A DNA stretch of 64,000 bases from Rhododendron vialii (Eukaryota > Streptophyta > Magnoliopsida > Ericales > Ericaceae), in NCBI RefSeq assembly GCF_030253575.1, contig NC_080557.1:22677501-22741500 (forward strand), written 5' to 3'. Made by a program: the position numbers and the translations under genes. The first letter of the stretch is position 1. Each line of letters begins with the position of its first letter. Under the pieces are notes generated by a model. It did no database searches. It saw nothing but the letters and a program-made list of their open reading frames with translations, and was not told the DNA's origin. This document shows positions 47,801-57,520 of this stretch, piece after piece.

Positions 47801-48402
47801 ATACTAGAGAACTAGATGATTGGCGAACGAGTCAGAATAGTGGTTTGCTTGCAGAAGGGAACTATGATGGCAAAATGCATAACTTTTATGGCCACGTGAG
47901 CAAAGTTTGGGAACTCGATTATATGTGCCAGAATAGTGTAATATTGTTTCAATGTGAATGGTATAATACAAACAATACCGGTAGAAATAGAACAATACGA
48001 ACTGACACATATTGCACTAGCATTGATGTTATAAGTCGGTGGTATCAATCTGATCCATTTATTCTGCCAAGTCAAGCAAAGCAAGTGTTTTACCTAAAAG
48101 ATACAAAATGGGGTGAACCTTGGCAAGTTGTGGAACGGGTCCAACAAAGGGGTGTGTTTGATGTACCAGAGGTGGGTAGTGGTGAAACATTTCATGCCCC
48201 AGAATCTGGTGATGCGTTCCAACAAGAGAACATGGGATCAGCTGTGCCAATTGACATTCATGGCGATATCCGATGTCATAGGGATGATGTTGATGCTGAG
48301 ATAATTTCGGGGGTAGTGCCATCAGATGGAATTTTGGAAGACAATGAAGAGCAAGAAATATTTGAGGATGATATGGATGTTGATATGGATTATGATATTT
48401 AA
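44807..48402 (+). CDS. TNP2-type CACTA transposase (4 exons)
   Basis: Exons 44807-47016, 47096-47401, 47502-47589 and 47680-48402, all GT-AG, give one uninterrupted 1108-aa product. The start is placed at MDKSWMKL (44807), the usual first residues of the transposase-associated N-terminal domain, although an ATG 18 bp upstream is in frame. Order: transposase-associated domain (about 1-80, CPCRKC motif), Transposase_21 core (about 250-450, including WRHPADADEW, RLGFATDGFNPFG and FFTIHDWPAFGDVSGW), the HNIDVMHVIKNICEN segment, a DUF4218-like region (about 630-860, HYRWMYPIERFLG), a DUF4216-like region (WELDY, about 940-1030) and an acidic tail. The product cuts and joins element ends in the nucleus. 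There are no stops or frameshifts. Confidence 0.92.
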
Positions 48403-48683
48403 CTTATCTGCGATGCTTTATATGTGGATGAACGTTTGTGTCTTCTTGTTGATGATTAGTAATCGTTTTGAACTCATGAAGTTATTGATATCAATATGTG
48501 AATAAATGTCCTTGTCTTCCTGTTGGTAATTAGTAATCGTGTGGAACTCATGAAGCTGTCTATGCAAATGTTTATGTTATGTACTTTTTTGTTAATCTAA
48601 GGAAAATATTAATCCGTGTCTTGTTGGGATCATTGTCTTTCTCTACATTATGATCTATCATTTTATTGTTTATAGTGCATAAC

Positions 48684-51600
48684 ATGTCCAAAAGCGATAA
48701 ACAATGGGTGAAACCAGGCGACCTCGCAAAACAGAAGCAAAATGGTTACAAGAGGAAGAGAAACAACAAAGTCAAAGAGAATGAAAACGAATACGAGAGG
48801 ATGAGAAACAACAAAGTGAAAGAGAATGAAAAGAGGGTGCAAGCTATGGGGTTCAAGCATATACCAGCTTCTTTAAGCGGTTTCGTTCATTACGTACCTA
48901 TGAAAAGGAATGGCAAACTAATCAGGGCTGAGGCGGATGGTGACAGCTCACCTGGTAATGAGGATGATAGTGATTACGACTCTGATCGGTCTGATGACTC
49001 TTTTCAGCAAGAGGTACTCTGTGGCTGCACATAATATATCAATAATAAAATCAACTTCATTTATTACTTGACAGGATGTGTTATCATACTTATGTTTTCA
49101 TATATTATCAAGTCAATGGACATATGTTATCATCCTTTATCAGTTTCTACTTATACTTTTTTTATCATCAAAGTTTCTTCTACTCATTCTCCATACTTTT
49201 GCATTGTCTCTTGGTATTTTGGGTTGTAAGGATGCAAGTGGTACCTCAAATGCAGCTTGGAACATCACATCTTCAACAAGCACCTACCAGAAACCAACAT
49301 GACGTGAGCCCCATCCGTGAAAGGGTGACCCGATCGACCCCACATCCAGATGTGCGTACCCAACCTCCACAACCTCATGATGCTGAGCAGGAGATTCAGG
49401 CAGCCCCCTTTGTAGCACCTGTCGGTAAGCTTTAAACGTTTTTTACATTTTTCTTTTGACAGTATAATTAAGCACTACTTTTGGCACTTTATTTTTTTTG
49501 CTCAAGCTTGGCACTTACTACATAGCTTCATTATAACAACAGTTGCTAATAGACCTATCCGTGGCCCGACACAAGGTTTAATGGTTCAGCAAATATTCGA
49601 CAAAGAAGGAAAGCTTCTTGTTCCCATCCCACAGTGTTTTCGTGCACCTGTCGGGAAGTTTGCTTGTAAACTTGCCACACAGATTGGTGTAGAGGTTCGA
49701 ACAAATTTGGAAGATCTTACTATCCGTAGATGGAAAGCTGCAAATGAAAGTGTGAAGGCACCTATGCTTCAACGCATTAAGGTAATTACAATATTTTCTT
49801 ATTTACTTTTGCCCACAGTTAATTGCGTTGGTAAAAAGGTTTTTTCATTCTGCAAATTTATAATTTTGATTATAATTCAGTTAACACCTATCAGATCCCA
49901 AATCATTTACAAAATAAGAATGCATCCATTTATCAAGTAATTCCAACCAAATCCATCTCAATTGTTATTGAAATTCATCCAACAAGTAAAATTACAACAG
50001 AACACTTACAAACTGTACTTGAACAAAATGCATCCACATATCGAAAGAGCAATAAAAATATTTTACAATAATTGAATATCCTGAAATCACAAGACAAAGT
50101 AATTTTTTTTCCAAGAGCCGATGAAGCTGCAGTGTGATGTTTTTCCCGTCTAGGTACAGAGTCTGTGGTTAATATCAAAGGCATAGGTTGACTAAGCTAT
50201 TTCTTGACATTGTGCATCCTCTTCTCCTGAATTGGCCCCGTACACACTTCTTGCACAATACCGAGGTTAGTGCTAGCACGGCTGCAATGTTAAATAAGCA
50301 TTGATTAGACACCATCATTTATTCTAAGAAGCCATAAATGATCGTAACTTTACAAGAACAGAAGCATACGTAAGGGGAAAAAAAATCAACAAACATTTGA
50401 TTTCACATTCTGTTTTCATATAGAATCTTCTCGTTTTTTCTTCTCTATTGTTAACTCCTCTAAATCATAGAAACTGTATTGATAATTTGTTATCTACATT
50501 GCTTACTTCTAGCTCATCAATTGCTCCATGCATCCGTGGCTTTGATTAGTGTTTAATATGAAGATTATGATTACTTCTCACCCACTCTTCTCCGTGGCTT
50601 TGATTGTTAACCCCTCTCAAACGGTTGATTCTCCTCATTGTCGCAACTCTTCTTGCCCATTTTCCCTAAGGTTGTTCTTGTCCATCCGTGATTCAAATCA
50701 AAACAACGCATTTGACCTCCTCTGTAACTCCAAAGTAGATAATGTTGATGCCGATAAAAAAAAAAAGAATCAGATAAGTTCCTTGCAGTACTATATTACT
50801 TTTGCCAACGATATCTTACTGCGTTGCCAATAAGATAGTCAAATTGGATGTTTTGCCCACGACTCTATTTTCTCGTCGCCAAAAGGCTACATTTGCCTAC
50901 GAAAAATACATTGCTTGGCAGATCTAGTCGCCAAAAGTGCATTTTCTTGTAGTGTAAATCGCAATTCATATTAATCAATACCTTTGCTATTGGCTTTGGC
51001 AGGATCGATTTAACTTGGAGGGAGATCCCATTGATATTGAGAAGGCAGTGGCAAGACAATTTGGGCGTAGACTGAGTGATTACACCCATCTGCTTTACAG
51101 AAAGTATAAGAAGCTTAAGAGTACTAAGGGGGTAGAGTATGCCAGAAGCCACCCACCATCTGGCGTCGGTCACGAACAGTGGATCGGTCTAATTGATAAG
51201 AAATGGAGTGATACCAAATTTCAGGTCACTGAAGTGCGTGCACGAACTAATTTAGTTTCAGATCAGTGAAGTGCATATGTTTAGTTTCCTTTTTACCTCA
51301 ACATTTTTAAATGAAAATGCACAAGTTGCAGTTTCATTTCTGTGGAAACACATGCACAAACTTTCAGTCACTGATTCATGATATTGCTTTTTACCTGAGC
51401 TTATTTTGGTTTCATTTTGTATAGGACATGTGGAAAAATTGTTTCAACAAGTTTGATTGGGTTGGTTATGTTTTTTGCATGGTACTTTTCTTTTCAGCTT
51501 GTAATGCTAGGGGCAATTAATCAATTGCAGTTCTTGTTTCTCCTCTTTTTTTTTTGGCTGTTTTTTTAGAACAAATCAACTAAAAACATAAAGAACCGGA

Positions 51601-52202
51601 GCGAAATGAAGTCCAAACATAGATGTGGTTCAAAGTCCATCCCAGTGAGGGTAGCTGCAATGGTGAGTTTTTTTATATTGTAGTTGTTAGAATGCAAATA
51701 TGCTTAATCTACTTACTGGTTCAAATATTAATTGATCAGATGCAAACCAATGGGAATCGTGTGCCAGACTTGAAAGAAGTTTACAAATCTACCCACTTCA
51801 ATGAAGATAAAAAAATGTGGATCTCTGAAGAATCCGAAAAGAACTATGTACGTATATTTGGTTATTTGCTTTAGTTGCTAAAGTATCTGAAGCTTAAATC
51901 TTATTACTCTATGTTGTTTTACATTTTAAAAGAGGAAGATCATAGAGGTAGAGGCTGAACATTGTACTGAGGCTGGTGTGACACCGATTACACAAGAGGA
52001 GCTTTCAATAAAGTCGCTCAAGGCAAAATCAGGATACATTAAAGGATTGGGTATGAGGCCTTCCTCATCTCTTAGGACCACTATTGCATCTGCAGCCAAC
52101 AGTCAATACGTATCGCATCTTGAGTCGCTGGTAGAAGAATATCAAAAGGAAAGGGAAGCACAACAGCAAAAGATAGATGTGCTTTCAGAGTCAAACAAGT
52201 AG
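48684..52202 (+). CDS. TNP1-type CACTA protein (Transposase_24 family), multi-exon
   Basis: Readable exons: 48684-49013 (start MSKSDKQW, basic and repetitive), one ending at 49424 whose start near 49.23 kb is uncertain, 49543-49781, 51003-51224, 51570-51662, 51740-51847 and 51933-52202. The middle has the family's RGPTQGLMVQQIF, WKAANESVK and HPPSGVGHEQW segments. The C terminus is Q/E-rich, suited to a coiled coil. TNP1/TNPA-like proteins bind the subterminal repeats and act with TNP2. The frame stops at TAG 52200-52202, after SNK, and stays open in the same frame beyond (MELTTATIM), so an early stop may have shortened it. Exon 2 start is the weakest part of the model. Confidence 0.75.
49785..50954. 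mobile_element. degenerate CACTA-like insertion in a TNP1 intron
   Basis: The right end at 50954 reads ATTTTCTTGTAGTG, a CACTA-type terminus. Inside it are GTCGCCAAAA and TTTGCC(C/T)ACGA repeats, distinct from the host element's GACGA repeats. The left end is poorly preserved: ATTACAATATTTTC and ACTTTTGCCCACAG near 49785-49820 match loosely. It fills most of the intron 49782-51002. It has no transposase frame. Confidence 0.5.
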
Positions 52203-52620
52203 ATGGAGTTGACGACAGCTACGATCATGGAGTATTTGAAGCACCAAGGGAATGGATTCAGCGAATATATTGAGAATTCAAGGAGCACATGAATAGCATG
52301 CTAGATGGTTAGTAATTTAGCTCGCAATTTTGCTTTCCATTATTGATAGGATCGAACTCCACATTCCTCATCACTGCATCAGCAAGTATCCTTAACTCCC
52401 CTCCCTCTCTGTATTATTCCCTTGTTAGTACATGTAGATTTCGGACATGCAATTAAGCTGTTGGCGGCTAAAGTTGGACATGGCAGTCTAGTGATAAACG
52501 CAATATATCTAGAGTCCACACCATGCACTACAATATAGTTGGAAATTGTTTTGCATCTTATAAAGTGCAGAACAGAACTAGCACCTCTAATTATGTTGGT
52601 CAAATAACGCCGACTTCCAT

Positions 52621-52822
52621 CCCAGGGTTGTTCTCTTCAATTTTTTCATATCAGTAAAAAGTCGGGTGAAAATCTCATAGTAAGAGTCAAGTTTTGAATG
52701 TTAGAATGTGCAAGTGAAGGTTCCCAAGGCTGTTCTCTTCAATTTTTTCATATCAGTAAGAAGTTGGGTGAAAATCTCATAGTAAGAGTTAAGTTTTGAA
52801 TGTTAGAATGTGCAAGTGAAAG
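52621..52822 (+). repeat. tandem duplication, about 100-bp unit
   Basis: Two near-identical copies, 52621-52720 and 52721-52822, each with TGTTCTCTTCAATTTTTTCA and AGTTTTGAATGTTAGAATG. Non-coding, downstream of the TNP1 frame. Confidence 0.85.
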
Positions 52823-53058
52823 TGATAGTAACCATGAAAAACAGAAATGTGTTTGAACGTGAAATCCTGACTTTCATAGTTTGATTAGATACATTGTTGG
52901 ATTTAATGAGAATTCCTAGGGGTGATTGAAGTTCTGGCTTTTCCTCGAAAATACGACATTGTTCTCATGTTTCGTAGTGTTCAGAGCTTTTATTTATTGT
53001 TTGGCTATATTTGTCTAAAGTATAATAGTAAATGCTTTAAAATTTAGGACTTTCATGT

Positions 53059-54596
53059 TTTTTTTTTGATAGGCAAAAATTTATTCAGAAATCTTGACAA
53101 AGGGTACATCAAGATGGGGGAAGGGAAGGAGAATCCAACCAAGGGTTGGATGAGAAAAAAAAAACTGTTTGGACAAGTCTAAACACACCCAATATGGGCC
53201 AGGCCCCAAGAGATACAATCACAAATCAACAAATGGGCCTGACCCAAACAAACTAAACCCAAAGTAGTCTGCCCACAGCCACAACCTAAACCTTACAGCA
53301 GAAATCAATCGCCGCCTACATCCAATGTCGCCATCCACTCCAGTCAACACACTGCCACCAGCAGACCCACTGCCAGAAGCCACCTCCACCAGCCACCACC
53401 GCCACCAAAACACCTCTTAAGGCGAGGGCCATAGGAAACATAGGCCCCGCTCCAACATATGGGCAAGCCAACACAGCAAACCCCAACCCACCTGGATCTA
53501 GATCGCCGACTAACACCTCAAGCACCCACGGCCGAGTCCCGGATCAAAGCCACCAAACTTCTGCCACTATCAGCCGCTACCCCGCCGCAGAGAGACATCG
53601 CCGGCCATCCACCCATGCATCACCGAACCCCCAAGACCAGCACTGGAACGAAACGAAACCACCATACAACAGCAAACAGCCCACGCCGCCAAGCCTTTTA
53701 GTTCTACACTTAATGCCTGCTTCCTCCTTTGGTTTGAATTTTCTGGATTCCAAACAGTTAAGAGTCCAACATCCCTAGACTCAGCCTCATCATAATCTAC
53801 ATCAGAGGATCCCCATAATATTGAACAATAGACAATTCAGTATAACCTCAAGACTTCTCTCCTTAACAAGCTTTGAGACAAACCTCTTTTAATTGAACTA
53901 GCCAATCCCCTTACATTCCATAAAGTGATCTTCCTTGAGGCCTATTAACTTATTCTACTCTGTTGATTGAAAGATTATTGGTCCCTCATAAGAGGGGCAT
54001 AAGTATTGTTTTTCAGCAAAGCTACCAATGCTTTATGCTCATTTTCTATCATCTTTTTCATTCTCAGTACACCAGCATTGTTAAATTTAATTCCAAGATT
54101 GTTACCTGCTATGATGGTATTCTGCAACTCCTTGTCCATGGCATTTTGTTCTTGCTCCTAAGAGTCCATAATGTAACTATCAATGTCCTCCCCATCTGTA
54201 CTCATTGATGCTTCAAACTGTTGGCTTCTGATGTTCTTTCTAATAGCACTAGGATTTAAGTCTACAAGAAGGTCTATACCCTGCACCTGAGAGGGCCTCA
54301 GAATAACATTGGAGTCCCACGTCACTGGATTAGTACCCACGTCATTTACTCTCTCTTTTTCCTCTACTTGTTCCTGGTTTTTACATTGTTGGGTTTCTAT
54401 GTTTTGGAACAGGCTACACTGAATAGCAGACTCTACACATTCTTCAATCAACGGGCTTTGGGAATCCTGAACAATAGAATCGAGTCCATGAATTGAGTTA
54501 AATCTCTCCTCATTACTACTCTCACCAACTGTCTTTTCTTGAACTGGTGGCTTTTCGTGATCTGGTTCTTCTTCCAAACCATATTGATGGCTACCA
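53059..54596 (-). mobile_element. internally deleted LINE with target duplication, inside the CACTA
   Basis: A T-run followed by GATAGGCAAAAATTTATT at 53060-53082 is the reverse complement of a poly(A) LINE 3' end. TTAGGACTTTCATGT flanks the block at 53044-53058 and 54597-54611, a 15-bp target duplication. The minus strand encodes an ORF1 tail (54577-54158, acidic) and the start of an ORF2 endonuclease (ITLWNVRGLASSIKRG at about 53.9 kb), then jumps to a GC-rich 3' region. RT is missing. Confidence 0.85.
54158..54577 (-). pseudogene. LINE ORF1 C-terminal fragment
   Basis: About 139 acidic codons (MEEEPDHEKPP onward), ending before the ORF2 start segment. No zinc knuckle is visible here. It is assigned to the LINE by position and by the ORF2 residue pattern next to it, not by a domain of its own. 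Confidence 0.5.
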
Positions 54597-54870
54597 TTAG
54601 GACTTTCATGTTCGGTGCTCTCACGGTTGAAAGTCTATCTAATAGATGTTTTTTTTTTCTTGGTAGTTGTATGTGCACCTTATGTTTTGGATATGATGAA
54701 ATTATTTTTGACTAGTATAATGTCAAAGGGGGTTCTGGTTGAATTATTAATGACCATGCATTGAATCTTTAATTGGCTTTAGGCTTAAGTAATTATATGT
54801 ACTGTAGTTGATATCTGAACATAGTAATGATTTTCTTTTATTTCGCATTTGCAGATTGGATATGTTGAAG

Positions 54871-55097
54871 GTTGGTGGTATATATGACAAGGCCACGATT
54901 TTTGTGTGTTGATACTTCTTTTTGTTATGATGGGCCGTCCAGAAAGTTGGTGGTATATATGACAAGGCCAAGATCTCTGTGTTGATGTTGATACTTCTTT
55001 TTGTTATGATGGGCCGTCCAGAAGGTTGGTGGTATATATGATAAGGCCAAGATCTTTTTGTGTTGATACTTCTTTTGTTATGATGGGCCGTCCAACA
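54871..55097 (+). repeat. tandem repeat, three copies of a 70-85-bp unit
   Basis: GTTGGTGGTATATATGA starts copies at 54871, 54956 and 55025; each continues through GTTGATACTTCTTTT and ATGATGGGCCGTCCA. It lies in the CACTA 3' region. Confidence 0.9.
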
Positions 55098-55348
55098 ACT
55101 TTTCCTTTTTGTTTGTGTCTTCGACCGCTACTCACTAATTAGTGCATCACTTATGTTACTATCTATGTTCAGTTAACTTGGGTCTTTTTGGACAGTGAAT
55201 GGACACCTTGAAATCTTTATTTCTTTGTGTAGCTGTTTATGGTAATATGAAGGTTATTAGTGACTTATGTAAGATGTATTCTTATGTTCAGCCATTTTTT
55301 TCCCTCTGTGTAAAATTTGGTTGATTGGATTTGGGAGTGGTTTAAAAT

Positions 55349-55484
55349 GGACAGGGTGAATGAAACAACACCAATTGTAAATTATCGACGAAATAAATTC
55401 TCTCCAAAATCTTTTGGACAGGGTGAATGAAACAACACCAATTGTAAATTATCGACGAAATAAATTCTCTCCAAAATCTTTTGG
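55349..55484 (+). repeat. exact-looking 67-bp tandem duplication
   Basis: GGACAGGGTGAATGAAACAA begins copies at 55349 and 55416, ending at AATCTTTTGG. It contains ATCGACGAAA motifs at the inner edge of the right subterminal region. Confidence 0.9.
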
Positions 55485-55828
55485 CCGAGGAATACTTGTC
55501 TCGCTGCTGCTTTTTTGAAAAAAAGCATTAATTACTTTGCGACGAAAACGGAATTGATGGCGAGGAATTCTTCGTCGGCCATGGGAATAAAACAATGAGG
55601 AAATAATTAATTTGTCGGCCATGGAAAACATTAGCGAGTAATTAATTCGTCGGCCATGGCAGTCATTGATGAGGAAAATGTATTTTTCGTCGCGAGGGGT
55701 CTTCTGCGTGAAACAAAGAACGAGGAATGGGGTGAGAAATTTTTTTCGTCGGCAACAACTTTGGCGATGAAAAGCATGCAATTGGCGAGGAATTTTTTTC
55801 GTCGTCTTATACCTTTTTTGTTGTAGTG
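55480..55828 (+). repeat. right subterminal repeat region of the CACTA element
   Basis: Dense GGCGAGGAATT, TTCGTCGGCC and GACGAAAA units end at the terminal repeat. Counterpart of 41501-41765. GTCGGCCATGG is repeated three times (about 55574, 55613 and 55648). Confidence 0.85.
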
Positions 55829-56160
55829 AACCATTGTGAGGTTGTGTGTGTTCCAATGGGAATCCGGGAAAAGCGGAACCATTGTGAGGTTGTGTGTATT
55901 CCAATGGAGATCCGGAAAAGCGGAACCATTGTGAGGTTGTGTGTGTTTCAATGGAAATCCGGAAAAAGCGGAACCATTGTGAGGTTGTGTGTGTTCCAAT
56001 GGGGATCCGGAATAGCGGAACCATTGTGAGGTTGTGTGCGTTCCCATGGGAACCCGGACCGGCGGAACCATGGTGAGGTATGGCTTGGTTATCCGCGGAG
56101 AGGAGCCAATGCAAGATTTTGTGTGCCAATGGGAACCCGGTGCGGCGGAACCATTGTGAG
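55829..56160 (+). repeat. 52-bp tandem repeats, right portion
   Basis: At least four units of CCATTGTGAGGTTGTGTGTG, ending at AAAAGCGGAA with small variation, then degenerate units (CGGCGGAACCA) to about 56160. The frames that open through them (for example 55449-56252 minus) are repeat artefacts. Confidence 0.9.
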
Positions 56161-56742
56161 GATACTCGGGAACCCGGAACGGCAGAACCGAGGTTGGGTG
56201 TGTTAAACAAGTGGTTTTTGAAAGGTTGATTTGTAAATGAAAATGTTGACATGGTCTACGACGAGTCGCGTAGGAGAAACACGGAAATCTTGGACACCAA
56301 CGATAGATGATTAACGAATGTGGATGTGTCTTTGATATTGTCTTTTGTAGCTGTGTATATACGTATCATGTGGAAATAGATGTTTTATGATATCCAGTTA
56401 TTTGTAAGCTATGGGTTAGCGGGTAAGGAGTTTTCTATTGAGCTTTCGTAGCTCACGGTGTTGCCTTTTTGGTGACCCTGACATATTATATCGGTGGCGA
56501 CGCTGGTATAATGTGTCAGACTTTGTAGATGATCAAGGTGAGCAGTATACCTTGAAGGCCTTTGGAGCTGAAGAGCTGGCTCAGATGGAGGAGCAGGCGG
56601 AGCTGTAGATAGAAACCTTAGTTCCCTTCCCTTGTGTAATAAAAATGCTCTCATGAGAGTTTTATTGTAATAACGAGCCAAACTCCAATTGATTTTATGA
56701 ATAAAATGTCTTTTTAGCGTACCCAAAATTCGGGGCATTGCA

Positions 56743-57520
56743 AAAGTATCTTGCACAAATTGACACGAAAAAAAAGCTCTATAAAGTGGACACACAATCT
56801 CATGAAAGGAATATCAAGTGTTGGAAACTCTCTCTCTAACCACCAATTCACAGCCCATTGTTCATAGGATCAAATATGACTTCAATTCCAGTTGTAACGT
56901 CAGGTAAAGGAAAATATTTAAAGGCTAGGTAAAAATTCAAATATTCGAGAATGACTTACAACAATAGGGCAAAAAAAATTAATGTGTGCCCTTTTTTTTT
57001 TTTTTTTTTCCTTTTTCTCTTTTCAATTTTGCCACATCTCTCTTCCTAACTCTTTAATACAATCCCATATAAGAACAAGTATTTCTCCTTTCCACAATGA
57101 TTTGGTGTCTTCCTTTTTCACCTTTTTTCTTTTGATGTTTGTTTTTTTTTCTATGGGAAAGATTAGCAATTAATAAAGCTCAATTCTCACTACATTTACT
57201 CTCTCTCTCTCTTCTGAATAATATATCTTCACACAATTATCTAAGCCTTCTCAAGACACAATATAGATAGAGGAGTTCAACAAGAAAAGTGTATCATGCG
57301 AGAGGCTCAAATGGGCTCACAAGAGATAAATGTATGAAAGAAAGAAACGAACCGACTCAAAATAGCAAAGATGGCAATCCTCTCCAAGCGGCAATACAAC
57401 CGTGCAACTTTCCAAACCCAAAAGATAAGTAGACAATTTAAAATATTCCCAACACTCAACAACGAATTTGGTCTTTTTAAGGATGGCCATATCGGCCGAT
57501 CCGTCCGATCCGTTATCCGT
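56743..57520 (-). mobile_element. resumption of the DNA interrupted by the solo LTR
   Basis: It begins with the second AAAGT copy. It is AT-rich and non-coding, with a T-run at 56991-57010 and a short CT run at about 57201. By target-duplication logic it should be the 3' internal region of Athila-like element B, but I cannot verify the extent of that element. Confidence 0.45.

Larger units (their letters stand above)
41501..55828 (+). mobile_element. CACTA (En/Spm-type) DNA transposon, 14.3 kb, apparently complete
   Basis: Ends are CACTACAACAAAA (41501) and TTTTGTTGTAGTG (ending 55828), perfect 13-bp terminal inverted repeats. The 3-bp duplication AAC is at 41498-41500 and 55829-55831. Subterminal regions carry many copies of a GACGA/GCGAGGAAA motif in both orientations (transposase-binding sites in this superfamily). 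It encodes a TNP2-type transposase and a TNP1-type protein on the same strand. A LINE (53059-54596) and a degenerate CACTA-like insertion (49785-50954) lie inside. Confidence 0.95.
39004..56742 (+). mobile_element. solitary LTR of about 3.4 kb, split by a CACTA transposon
   Basis: It starts TGTAACGCCCCTGAATTTTG and ends AAAATTCGGGGCATTGCA. The ends form an unusually long near-inverted pair. AAAGT flanks it exactly at 38999-39003 and 56743-56747, a 5-bp target duplication. Subtracting the CACTA and its 3-bp duplication leaves about 3408 bp. There is no gag/pol and no second LTR, so it is a solo LTR of a Ty3/gypsy element by recombination, or a large non-coding element. It contains a TATA box, microsatellites and a 52-bp tandem repeat. 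Confidence 0.8.

Noticed and set aside
53219..53701. GC-rich frames (W/G-rich minus, P/T-rich plus) as a gene
   Set aside because: They lie between the LINE ORF2 start and its poly(A) end, inside its target duplication, with several stops. They belong to the LINE 3' region.
55449..56252. 267-codon minus-strand frame
   Set aside because: It runs through the CACTA right subterminal repeats and the 52-bp tandem array; the codon pattern simply repeats the unit. No conserved residues.
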